Shown here: piece by piece, positions 18,449 through 25,573 of the stretch
Layout: every line of letters begins with the position of its first letter
Position numbering within the stretch: position 1 is the first letter of the stretch
Assembly: GCA_019749915.1 (NCBI GenBank)
Contig: JAIEPE010000009.1
Location: 1 to 64,000, forward strand
Length of the DNA: 64,000 bases
DNA from: Alphaproteobacteria bacterium
GTDB lineage: Bacteria > Pseudomonadota > Alphaproteobacteria > UBA9655
Direction of reading: 5' to 3'
Program-made: the position numbers and the translations under genes
The notes under the pieces: generated by a model
What the model was told of the DNA's origin: nothing
What the model saw: the letters and a program-made list of their open reading frames with translations, nothing else
Databases searched by the model: none

Positions 18449-18721
18449 ATGAAAAAATTACGTCTAAAATCAAAAGATTTAGCTGCTCGTTGGGGTGTCA
18501 AAGAAAGTACCTTAAGTCAATGGAGATGGTTTGGGAAAGGACCATCATATTTTAACGCGGGCACGTTAGTTTTGTACCGTAATGAAGATATTGAACAGTT
18601 TGAAGACTTGGCTATACAGCACCAAGAAAAAGGGGCAACTGATGAGGTGTTTTCACAAATTAGAATTCAAAAAGAAGAGGAAGGAGCAAGGAAAAATGAA
18701 GCCGTAGAAACAAAAAAATAA
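18449..18721 (+). CDS. Excisionase-like helix-turn-helix protein (second of two)
   Basis: 90 residues. Residues 1-50 repeat the plan of the upstream gene: LKSKDLAARWGVKESTLSQWRWFGKGPSY, a short wing (GTLVLYRNEDI), then an acidic helix; the shared core is L(S/A)xRW...(A/S)TLxQWRW. The tail (50-90) is charged and probably disordered. It is preceded by AAAAAGGAAAACC. A perfect 11-bp inverted repeat follows the stop. Likely an element-encoded regulator or directionality factor that recognises the CGTCTAC sites on either side. Confidence 0.75.
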   Translation: MKKLRLKSKDLAARWGVKESTLSQWRWFGKGPSYFNAGTLVLYRNEDIEQFEDLAIQHQEKGATDEVFSQIRIQKEEEGARKNEAVETKK

Positions 18722-18726
18722 AAACA

Positions 18727-18766
18727 GAGCACCTGTGGTTGTCGGAAAAACATGTCACAGGTGCTC
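18727..18766. terminator. Perfect 11-bp inverted repeat after the second HTH gene
   Basis: GAGCACCTGTG (18727-18737) pairs with CACAGGTGCTC (18756-18766) with an 18-nt loop containing AAAAA. It starts five bases after the stop codon. There is no T-run, so it is either a weak terminator or a protein-binding or transfer-related hairpin. Confidence 0.5.
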
Positions 18767-18794
18767 CATGTACAGGACCCAGTAAGGCCTACAC

Positions 18795-18830
18795 GTAGAC
18801 AATATAGCGAACAAACGTCTAAGCGTCTAC
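18795..18830. repeat. Second group of CGTCTAC-type repeats
   Basis: GTAGAC (inverted, 18795-18800), AACGTCT (18814-18820) and GCGTCTAC (18823-18830), in the 196-bp gap before the next gene. The motif is the same as at 18234-18284, so the second HTH gene is bracketed by two groups. Confidence 0.55.
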
Positions 18831-18917
18831 CTTTCTGAACAGATCTTTCTGAGCAGACTTGTCTAAGAAGGCTCTTTCTTGGGTTCGAATAAAAAAACGA
18901 ACTCTTAAGGAGTCATT

Positions 18918-19448
18918 ATGCTTAATATTATCGAGCCCAAGAATTATAGAGCTTATCAAACTCGTATTGATTCATTTTTGGACCTTCTCAAAGTCTATCA
19001 AAACTTTTCTCTTCCTACGGAAGAGCTGGAAGATGCGACTTTCATCATCGCCTCAGACAATGAGTATGGCGTCTATGGAGGAACTCTCCTGCTTAAAAAA
19101 GATATCTGGAGTCTGGAGCGTAGAATTAGAGATATCGTCTTAACCTTTCAGCCTGAAATGGATACTCTCTGGACAGGACGAATTGGTTTTTATAGAGGGC
19201 ATGAGAGTCCTTTTTCTTTAGCCAATAACTTAGAAAAATACTTTGATTTTTATCGCAACCTCTTAGAAGCCTTTAATGACTTTGGAAATAAAGAAGAAAT
19301 CACCTTTCTCTGTCTTACCTTAAACCCAATTGAACACTTAAAGCTTAATAATTACGGATTCTGGGAGTATGTGGCCAAGATCTTACCCCATGAATCGTTA
19401 GATGCTTTGTTCCACGGTATTTTACCTTTATCGAGGAGGGTCAATTGA
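18918..19448 (+). CDS. Conserved-looking protein of unknown function in the element leader
   Basis: 176 residues, soluble, no signal peptide. AAGGAG lies seven bases before the ATG. The middle has a strand-turn-strand with EYGVYGGTLLLKKDIW and a later LWTGRIGFYRGHESPF, which loosely recalls GNAT or autoinducer-synthase folds, but no acyl-CoA-binding signature (Q/R-x-x-G-x-G/A) is visible. I do not assign a function. Its stop overlaps the TTG start of the next gene, so it belongs to the operon that leads into replication-type genes, ssb and the transfer genes. Confidence 0.75.
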   Translation: MLNIIEPKNYRAYQTRIDSFLDLLKVYQNFSLPTEELEDATFIIASDNEYGVYGGTLLLKKDIWSLERRIRDIVLTFQPEMDTLWTGRIGFYRGHESPFSLANNLEKYFDFYRNLLEAFNDFGNKEEITFLCLTLNPIEHLKLNNYGFWEYVAKILPHESLDALFHGILPLSRRVN

Positions 19449-19987
19449 GCGTCCTCATATTCTCTCAACACTTTTCTGAGAGGAAAGCTCCTCTCCAGAA
19501 TACGACAACAATCAACACAAAAACTCTCTCTTCGGAAAAGAAAAAACCACGTCTCATCCTGATTCGGGAAGAACTTATTACTTTGACAGGGGATCCACGC
19601 ACGGCGGCCATTCTAGGTCAGTTCTTGTATTGGTGTCAGAGAGTCCCAGACTTTGACCTTTATATGGAAGAAGAGAAGAAGTCTTCTTCGAACTGTAAAG
19701 TTTTTCAACATGGATGGTTTAACAAGACGACTCATGAATTTATGGAAGAAACCATGCTCTGTGGGAGCATAATGACTTTTCATCGTTATCTGAACTTTCT
19801 TGTTGATCGAGGATGGATTCAATCTCGCATCAATCCACACAATAAATGGGATCGATCAACTCAATATCGAGTCAATCTTAGAAAATCATGTGGTGACCTT
19901 CGAGAGCATGGCTATAACCCTCCTGGTTTTGCAAAAGCACACTTTGCTGAGGAGAAAAAAAGTGATTTTGGGAGGAGCAGATCATGA
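19445..19987 (+). CDS. Replication-type winged-helix-like protein, short paralogue
   Basis: 180 residues. After a disordered 35-residue head, a domain runs from about 38 to 165: LILIREELITLTGDPRTAAILGQFLYWCQR, then HGWFNKTTHEFMEETML, FHRYLNFLVDRGWI and the end WDRSTQYRVNLRK. The same order recurs in the next gene, so the two are paralogues. The pattern (helix, recognition-type helix, 'LVDRGWI' wing, 'TQYRVNL' strand) resembles winged-helix domains of plasmid or phage replication initiators. The start is TTG at 19445, overlapping the previous stop and preceded by GAGGAGGG, which indicates translational coupling. It overlaps the next gene by 4 bp. A replication role is inferred. Confidence 0.75.
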   Translation: MSVLIFSQHFSERKAPLQNTTTINTKTLSSEKKKPRLILIREELITLTGDPRTAAILGQFLYWCQRVPDFDLYMEEEKKSSSNCKVFQHGWFNKTTHEFMEETMLCGSIMTFHRYLNFLVDRGWIQSRINPHNKWDRSTQYRVNLRKSCGDLREHGYNPPGFAKAHFAEEKKSDFGRSRS

Positions 19988-21417
19988 CTTTAGAAAATGT
20001 AATGATAGAGGAGAGAGACTCTTCTCAAAGCCATCTCCCCTCTATAACCATTCACTCTGACAATGAACAAGTCGCTGTGATTCGCAAAGAATTTGTCCTG
20101 CTCACAGGAGATCCATTCAGTGCTGTGGTTCTGAATCAACTCATGTATTGGACTCAGCGCGTTAGAGACTTCGATCTTCTTTTAAAGGAGGAGCGCACTT
20201 TTAGACCTGACTGTAACGTTCCTCCTCGCCATGGGTGGATTTACAAAACAGCCCATGACCTTATTGAAGAAACCATGCTTGGGATATCCCACCCCACCAT
20301 GCGAAAGTACTTAAAAGTTCTTATTGATCGGGGATGGATTGATGAAAGAGCTCATCCCATTGATAAATGGAATAAAACAACCCAATACCGTGTCAATCTT
20401 AGAAAACTCCAGGAAGACTTGATGGCCATTGGGCGTCACCTACCCTTTGTGTATTTAAAGGAGTTTCCTTCTTCTCTTCTGCAAGAAGCATCACCTCAAC
20501 CGACTGAAAGCTCAGATTTACAATCGAATGTAAGAAATTTACATTCGAATGAAAGTTTGGAGGACTCCTCATTATCTTCCCCTTTGGAAAGCAAGGAAAT
20601 CGCGAATGTAAAAATTTTACATTCGAATGTAGAGAATTTTCATTCGGATGTAAAAAACTTACACTCGAATGTAAGAAATTTACATTCATATACCTATACA
20701 GAGAATACACCAAAGACTACAAACAGAGAGCACGCAGAAGGCGCGCGCGAGAATTCTGATAAAAGTTTTTTTGATGAAGTTCTTGAAATGTGGAACGCTT
20801 GTGTGAGCCAAGAGGGATTACCCCCTGCTCATCTGACAAATGAGCGGCGGCGACGGATCTACTCCCTTTTTCCTTTGTATTTTGAGAGCGATTTGACCCA
20901 GTGGAAACGGTTTTGCGAGCGGGTTTCTTGTTCCCCATTTTTGATGGGTCAAGGGCCTCGGAAATGGCGTGTCAGCTTGGATTGGATTCTTGTTGAGGAA
21001 AACCTCATCAAAGTTCTGGAGGGAAACTTCGACGATCCAATAGGCATTGAGCAAAAACAAGCCGATCACAGTAATGCAGAAAGAGCCAAGGAAATCAGTG
21101 CAATTCTTGCCTCCATCAAGAATCCGGTGTGGAGAGAATGGTGCTCCCAATTGGATTTTGACTCACGAAACGCGGTCTCTTTGAAAGAACTGAAGAGCAT
21201 AGCCAATGCTAGGTTCTTAGAAGTCGAAGGAGATCGACTCGTCTGGATTGGAAGTTCAGATCTGCAAGTTCTTTCCCGCATTGAAGACTTGAGGTTAAAG
21301 ATTTTACCTCTTACTCAACGGACTTTTCCTAAAGTCCGAAACCTTAGAACTCGCCTCTGCGAAGACCATTCTACCATTCAAAAAGAAATCCCTCAACAAC
21401 TCGGAGAACTCTCATGA
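19984..21417 (+). CDS. Replication-type protein with internal heptapeptide repeats
   Basis: 477 residues. N-terminal domain (about 30-145) is paralogous to the preceding protein (VIRKEFVLLTGDPFSAVVLNQLMYW ... VLIDRGWIDE ... TQYRVNLRK). A low-complexity linker (about 175-240) holds repeats of N-V-x-N-L-H-S, encoded by 21-bp palindromic units. The C-terminal part (about 255-475) is soluble and includes LTNERRRRIYSLFPLYF and a W-R-V-S-L-D-W-I-L segment, a pattern seen in the tails of replication proteins that contact DNA or helicase. ATGA overlaps couple it to both neighbours (upstream paralogue, downstream ssb). Best inference: replication initiator or regulator of the conjugative element. Confidence 0.75.
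   Translation: MTLENVMIEERDSSQSHLPSITIHSDNEQVAVIRKEFVLLTGDPFSAVVLNQLMYWTQRVRDFDLLLKEERTFRPDCNVPPRHGWIYKTAHDLIEETMLGISHPTMRKYLKVLIDRGWIDERAHPIDKWNKTTQYRVNLRKLQEDLMAIGRHLPFVYLKEFPSSLLQEASPQPTESSDLQSNVRNLHSNESLEDSSLSSPLESKEIANVKILHSNVENFHSDVKNLHSNVRNLHSYTYTENTPKTTNREHAEGARENSDKSFFDEVLEMWNACVSQEGLPPAHLTNERRRRIYSLFPLYFESDLTQWKRFCERVSCSPFLMGQGPRKWRVSLDWILVEENLIKVLEGNFDDPIGIEQKQADHSNAERAKEISAILASIKNPVWREWCSQLDFDSRNAVSLKELKSIANARFLEVEGDRLVWIGSSDLQVLSRIEDLRLKILPLTQRTFPKVRNLRTRLCEDHSTIQKEIPQQLGELS
20526..20687. repeat. 21-bp palindromic units, four in tandem plus one apart, inside a gene
   Basis: Units start with GAATGTAA and end with TTACATTC around a 4-5 bp A/T centre. One lies at 20526-20546; four are back to back at 20604-20624, 20625-20645, 20646-20666 and 20667-20687. 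The first, second and last are perfect inverted repeats in their arms. In frame each encodes N-V-x-N-L-H-S or close variants. The array is both a protein repeat and an iteron-like DNA array. Confidence 0.9.
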
Positions 21418-21920
21418 ACAAAGTCATTTTAATTGGAAATGTTAGCCGTGCGCCAACAACCTGCCTAAATCAAAAAGGAAAGGAAATTGCAACTTTTTTT
21501 GTAGAAACCTCTCATTCATGGAAGGATGAAACGGGTGAATGGCAATCAGCCACGGACTGGCATCAGGTCTCAGTCTTTCGTGAATCTACAGTTCGGTGGG
21601 TTAAGGATGTTCTCAAGCGCGGTGACCCTGTTTCTGTGGAAGGAAAGCTTTCCTATCAGTATTGGACCGATAAGTTAGGTCAATCAAGGTCAACTCCCCA
21701 AGTTGTGATTACAAGAGCAGAAGGAAAAGTTGAACTCTTCCAATTTGCTTCGAATAAGAACGGAAAGCAATTTTCTAACCTGAATTCAAATCAAAATTTA
21801 GCAAATTCAACTTCTGAGCAAGAAGCTCTCTCTTCTAATTCTGAAGAGAATGAAGAAGATCCCTCTTTTGAGCTTTTACAAGAACCAATTCATACAGAAC
21901 CAATGCATCCAAAAAAATAA
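21414..21920 (+). CDS. ssb: Single-stranded DNA-binding protein of the element
   Basis: 168 residues. The OB fold spans 1-112: NKVILIGNVSRAPTT, ATFFVETSHSW, TDWHQVSVF, LKRGDPVSVEGKLSYQYW and TPQVVITRAEGKVELF, all standard SSB features. The acidic linker (115-168) ends in HPKK and lacks the usual D-D-D-I-P-F tip that recruits host replication proteins. That is typical of some plasmid SSBs. It overlaps the replication-type gene by 4 bp and precedes the pilin gene by 30 bp, so it protects transferred or replicating single strands of this element. Confidence 0.93.
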   Translation: MNKVILIGNVSRAPTTCLNQKGKEIATFFVETSHSWKDETGEWQSATDWHQVSVFRESTVRWVKDVLKRGDPVSVEGKLSYQYWTDKLGQSRSTPQVVITRAEGKVELFQFASNKNGKQFSNLNSNQNLANSTSEQEALSSNSEENEEDPSFELLQEPIHTEPMHPKK

Positions 21921-21949
21921 CCCATTCATCAACAAAAGGAGACTCCCAG

Positions 21950-22273
21950 ATGAAGACTTACCAAAAACTTACCCTATCCTCTGAACAGGTTAAGTTCCTG
22001 TTGTTTTGCGCCTTTGCCTTTCTTGTCTTTACCCCAGAGGTTTTTGGCGTTGCAGCAACACACGATGCTGGCTTTAACGCCAGTACAAACAACGTCTTAG
22101 GTATTATCAATAACAGCCTTGTTCCCATCATTCTTATTACCGGCTGTCTTGCTGCGGCAGCCCTTTCCTTTATGAAGTCCAGTCCAACCCCCTTTATTGT
22201 CGGTATTATCACGGGCATCAGCTTTGGCTTTGCGAAAGTGTGGATCAACACCACCTATGCCATTTGTGCGTGA
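21950..22273 (+). CDS. traA: Conjugative pilin, TraA/TrbC-VirB2 type
   Basis: 107 residues: a long leader (hydrophobic 15-36, ending PEVFGVAA), a short polar stretch, and two hydrophobic helices (about 54-75, SLVPIILITGCLAAAALSF; about 81-98, FIVGIITGISFGFAKVW). Pilins of F and P type have this long leader plus two-helix architecture, and the gene occupies the traA position directly before traL. It would be inserted in the inner membrane, processed and polymerised into the pilus. AAAGGAG serves as ribosome binding site. Sequence identity to known pilins is low, so the call leans on position and topology. Confidence 0.8.
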   Translation: MKTYQKLTLSSEQVKFLLFCAFAFLVFTPEVFGVAATHDAGFNASTNNVLGIINNSLVPIILITGCLAAAALSFMKSSPTPFIVGIITGISFGFAKVWINTTYAICA

Positions 22274-22285
22274 GGAGAAAGAACT

Positions 22286-22576
22286 ATGGATAGAGGCGAA
22301 AACTTCCTCCTTAATCGCTTAGATAAGCCCTTACGGTTCTTAGGAATCAATAAGGACGAAGCTCTTATAGCTGTTATTCCTCTTTTTGGAGGATTGTTTA
22401 TGGGCTGGATTATCTCTGGCTTTATTGTGGGGATTGGATCCCTTTCCATTCTCCGCACCATTAAGAAACAGAATGAAGGATCCGCTTTAATTCATGCTCT
22501 GTATTGGTACCTTCCTATGCCAAGAAAGTCTATGAAGCTGTCAGTGCCTTCCTATATTCGGGAGACAATTGGATGA
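22286..22576 (+). CDS. traL: Conjugation protein TraL
   Basis: 96 residues, family length. Shows the TraL pattern: N-terminal LNRLDKPLRFLGINKDEA, one or two hydrophobic helices (about 26-55), then a cytoplasmic tail with ALYWYLP. TraL is a small inner-membrane component of the F-type channel needed for pilus assembly, equivalent to VirB3. It starts 12 bp after traA and its stop overlaps the traE ATG (ATGA). Confidence 0.92.
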   Translation: MDRGENFLLNRLDKPLRFLGINKDEALIAVIPLFGGLFMGWIISGFIVGIGSLSILRTIKKQNEGSALIHALYWYLPMPRKSMKLSVPSYIRETIG

Positions 22577-23133
22577 AAACAGAGTTTCTCAATCATAATA
22601 TTCTGAAACTCATTTCTCAGCGCAATGTCTGGATTGGAATATCTGCGCTTATGGCGGTGAGTAACATTCTCTTAAGTACAGGGGTCTTTTTTAAAAAGGA
22701 ACGCACTATTTTGGTCCCTCCCCACATCACAAAGACTCTGTGGGTAGAGGGAGGAATTGTTTCAAAAGAGTATCTAGAAGAAATGGGCCTTTATATGGCC
22801 AAACTTCTTTTAGACCTTTCACCAACAAGCTTTCCTTACAACCATGAGACGCTTTTAAAGTATGCCACCCCTGAAGCTTATGGCGCTTTAAAGAAACAAC
22901 TCATGGATGATGGGGAAGAATACACAAAACTTCAACTTTCAACCCATTTTAAACCCACAGAAGTTAAGGCCCATCCAAGCAAACTCAAAGTTGAGGTCAA
23001 AGGGAATCTCACCAGTTATGTAGCTGGGAAAGAGATTAGTTCTTCTTTAGAAACGGTCTCGCTGCAATTTACCCTACGGGGTGCTGGACTTCTTTTAGAA
23101 AAAGTCACAGGAGGAATATCCCATGATGAATAG
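22573..23133 (+). CDS. traE: Conjugation protein TraE
   Basis: 186 residues from the ATG at 22573, which overlaps the traL stop; upstream in-frame ATGs lie inside traL and are discarded. One N-terminal transmembrane helix (about 17-38; ALMAVSNILLSTGVFF) is followed by a periplasmic domain beginning ERTILVPPHITKTLWVEGG, the VirB8-like part of TraE. It also contains YATPEAYGALKKQL and ends in beta strands. TraE is the VirB8 equivalent in the inner-membrane complex. Overlaps traK by 11 bp. Confidence 0.93.
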   Translation: MKTEFLNHNILKLISQRNVWIGISALMAVSNILLSTGVFFKKERTILVPPHITKTLWVEGGIVSKEYLEEMGLYMAKLLLDLSPTSFPYNHETLLKYATPEAYGALKKQLMDDGEEYTKLQLSTHFKPTEVKAHPSKLKVEVKGNLTSYVAGKEISSSLETVSLQFTLRGAGLLLEKVTGGISHDE

Positions 23134-23863
23134 ATTTACGCTGAATAAATTCATGATGAATAAACTTGCAATTTTGTTGTTAACAGGAAGTGCAGTACAA
23201 GCTGCTGTCGTGCGCCCTCTTGATGAGATGAAGGTCTTGGAAATTTCCATTGCCCAAGACGCACTGACCCGCATTAAGGTTCAAGATGATCGTATTCTAC
23301 AAGTGTTTGGGAATGCAGGAGAGTATGTTCTTGAGACCGATGACTATCAAGGTCAGATCTTTATTCGCCCCATGCCTTCCTTAGAAGCCGTATCTTCAAA
23401 AACGATTAGCCTTACCCTGACAACAGAAGCAGGCTACACCCAAGATCTCCATCTTCTTCCTAAGAAGCAAGTGCCAGAAGCGCTTATTCTTCAAATCAAT
23501 ACTGATCCTAACAAAAATGAAAAACTTGCTTCAACCCCTCTCCTTCGAGAGGAAGTTGAAGATTTAATCCTTGCCTTAAAAGAAGAACGTATTCCTTTGG
23601 GTTACAAAGAAATGCCGATCAACTTAATCCCGCTTAATGAACCTTATCAAAGAATGAGAGAGATCCAGGGACAGAAGCTACGTGGTCTGACCTATCGGAT
23701 TCAAAACAACACAAAAGAGCCTCTCATTTTACATGAGGCTGAATTAGCCAACTCACTCAATCTTAATAGGCCCCTCAATGCGCTTGTTGCTCTTTTGATT
23801 CCCAAAAAGACCTTAACCTCTGGAGAAGGAGTAGACTTGTATGTCGTGGCAAGAGCTCATTAA
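23123..23863 (+). CDS. traK: Conjugation protein TraK (secretin-like, VirB9 equivalent)
   Basis: 246 residues with a signal peptide (about 1-27, LAILLLTGSAVQA|AVV). The mature part follows TraK: an N-terminal domain with ISIAQDALTRIKVQDDRILQVFG, a GQIFIRP strand and a SLTLTTEAGYTQDLHLLPK stretch, then a C-terminal beta domain that binds TraV. TraK forms the periplasmic/outer-membrane ring with TraB and TraV. AGGAGG lies at the right distance before ATGATG. It overlaps traE by 11 bp and traB by 23 bp. Confidence 0.93.
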   Translation: MMNRFTLNKFMMNKLAILLLTGSAVQAAVVRPLDEMKVLEISIAQDALTRIKVQDDRILQVFGNAGEYVLETDDYQGQIFIRPMPSLEAVSSKTISLTLTTEAGYTQDLHLLPKKQVPEALILQINTDPNKNEKLASTPLLREEVEDLILALKEERIPLGYKEMPINLIPLNEPYQRMREIQGQKLRGLTYRIQNNTKEPLILHEAELANSLNLNRPLNALVALLIPKKTLTSGEGVDLYVVARAH

Positions 23864-25187
23864 AGAGAGAATTTCTTCCTGGATCTCCAGGTTTTCTGTG
23901 ATCACTGCCTCCGCAGAGAGATGGACACGCTTTTTTCATCCTGAATCACCTCAGAGTATTCGGAGGCTGCAGTTCTTTTGGCTGAGCTGTGGAGGTGTGA
24001 TCATTTTGGCTTTCGCCTATGGCATGATGACCTTTTTGTTTGAAAAAACTCCTCTTCCAAAACAAGAAACAGAAGTAAAGGTCACTCCTACATCCATTGA
24101 AACAGCGACGAAAAAAATAAACCTAGAAGAAGCTTTTCGCAATGGCATTGAGAATAAACTTAAAGCTCTCTTTGATAAAATAACTGCCCTTGAATCGCTC
24201 TTTCAAGAAGGCGTTAAACGCGGAGAGCTTCCTCTGCAAAGCTCAAACACTGAGGAGGAGAACCAAGATCCTTCCTTTTCTAAACCTACCCTTGTTCAAG
24301 AATTAGAAACAAAAATCCTCCAGTTGGAACATCAGCTGGACATGCAAAAAAATAATTCATTGCCTTTGCAGTCCCAACAATCTTTTCCTTACCAGGCGGG
24401 GCAGGAAGAAGAAAGGGGCGAGCCCCACCTTATTCAAAAAGTCTCCTTAGGCCTTACGGAAAATCTTAAGCTTAAGCTCCCTAAAACTGTGGATACGACC
24501 ATTCCAGCAGGAGCCTTTGCTAAGACAGTTCTTCTCTCAGGACTTGATGCGTCCTCTGCCATGACAGCCTCAAGTGATCCCCGCCCTATGCTATTGAGGC
24601 TTATCGATCCAGGAACACTTCCAAGGCGCTTCCAAAGCGATTTGAAGGATTGTCACTGCACGGCAAGTGCCTATGGGGACCTTTCCTCAGAGCGCGTCTA
24701 TGCCCGCTTAGAAAAGCTCACCTGTATTGAGCGCGCAAGTGGAGAGATTATTGAAACCCAAGTAGCCGGTTATATTGCCGGATCCGATGGCAAAGCAGGT
24801 ATCCGAGGCGTTGTGACCTCTAAGGATGGGCAGTTCCTCGGCCGAAGCCTTGTGGGAGGTGTTTTTGCAGGCCTCAGCAATGTGGCAAATCCTCAAAACA
24901 GACAAGCTCAAGTTAATCCCTTTGCACCAAATCAAGTTTCTCCGCCCAATATTGGCGATATGTTTACAGCTGGCATGACCTCAGGCGTTTCAACGGCTCT
25001 TGACCGTCTCTCTCAATATTACATTGATCGTGCTGAACAACTCCAACCGGTTATTCAAGTCGCTGCTGGTCAAGTGGTGGACATTGTGTTTACACAAGGC
25101 ACCTTCATTGGCAGCCAAGATGTGAAGGAGAAAATTGAAGGGCAGAGAGAAAATCAGCCCACTTCAATAAACGAACATCAAAATTAA
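23841..25187 (+). CDS. traB: Conjugation protein TraB (VirB10 equivalent)
   Basis: 448 residues: one transmembrane helix (about 46-68, FFWLSCGGVIILAFAYGMM), a Pro/Glu-rich and coiled-coil linker (about 90-200), then the VirB10-like beta barrel (about 220-430) with DTTIPAGAFAKTVLLSGLDAS, RCxA-type strand DCHCTASAYGDL, VAGYIAGSDGKAGIRG and VDIVFTQGTFI. TraB spans the periplasm and links the inner-membrane ATPases to the TraK/TraV outer ring. Starts inside traK; traV follows 14 bp after the stop. Confidence 0.95.
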   Translation: MSWQELIKERISSWISRFSVITASAERWTRFFHPESPQSIRRLQFFWLSCGGVIILAFAYGMMTFLFEKTPLPKQETEVKVTPTSIETATKKINLEEAFRNGIENKLKALFDKITALESLFQEGVKRGELPLQSSNTEEENQDPSFSKPTLVQELETKILQLEHQLDMQKNNSLPLQSQQSFPYQAGQEEERGEPHLIQKVSLGLTENLKLKLPKTVDTTIPAGAFAKTVLLSGLDASSAMTASSDPRPMLLRLIDPGTLPRRFQSDLKDCHCTASAYGDLSSERVYARLEKLTCIERASGEIIETQVAGYIAGSDGKAGIRGVVTSKDGQFLGRSLVGGVFAGLSNVANPQNRQAQVNPFAPNQVSPPNIGDMFTAGMTSGVSTALDRLSQYYIDRAEQLQPVIQVAAGQVVDIVFTQGTFIGSQDVKEKIEGQRENQPTSINEHQN

Positions 25188-25201
25188 CAAGGAGAAAAAA
25201 T

Positions 25202-25573
25202 ATGTTTCAAAATCGAGATAAGAGAACACGTGCACTTAGTCGCTTGAGAAAACTTTCTGAGTACTGCGTACTGAGCACTTCCACACTGCTTTCAGGCTGT
25301 ATGGGCGTTTATGAAGGAGGATTTGAATGCCCTCCTGGTGAAGGCGTAGGCTGTAAATCCATCTCTGAAGTTAATCACATGGTTGATCAGGGGTTAGGAA
25401 GTCACAACCAATCATCGACAAGCGATCAAAAGACAGAAGATAGTGAGCCTGTTTGTAAAAAGGGATCTGGATCATGTGCTGTAACTTCTGAAATCTGGTA
25501 TGCGCCTGGTTTCAAAGTGATACACAATGAAAAGTGTCAAACACAGGATTTAGATGACCAGTTCTCCATCTGA
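25202..25573 (+). CDS. traV: Conjugation lipoprotein TraV (VirB7 equivalent)
   Basis: 123 residues with a lipobox LLSGC (Cys33) after a basic N-terminus and a short hydrophobic stretch. The mature start (GVYEGGFECPPGEGVGCKSISEVNHMVD) carries the two-Cys C-P-x-G-x-G-x-x-C motif of TraV. It is shorter than F TraV (171) but similar to other alphaproteobacterial forms. As an outer-membrane lipoprotein it tethers TraK. ACAAGGAG precedes the ATG. It overlaps traC by 20 bp. Confidence 0.9.
   Translation: MFQNRDKRTRALSRLRKLSEYCVLSTSTLLSGCMGVYEGGFECPPGEGVGCKSISEVNHMVDQGLGSHNQSSTSDQKTEDSEPVCKKGSGSCAVTSEIWYAPGFKVIHNEKCQTQDLDDQFSI

Noticed and set aside
18918-19448. Acyl-homoserine-lactone synthase
   Set aside because: Only a loose GNAT-like impression; the conserved Arg/Trp/Asp residues of LuxI proteins are not recognisable.
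20604-20687. Tandem 21-bp repeats read as a CRISPR array
   Set aside because: Units are contiguous without spacers and lie in frame inside a gene; no cas genes are present.
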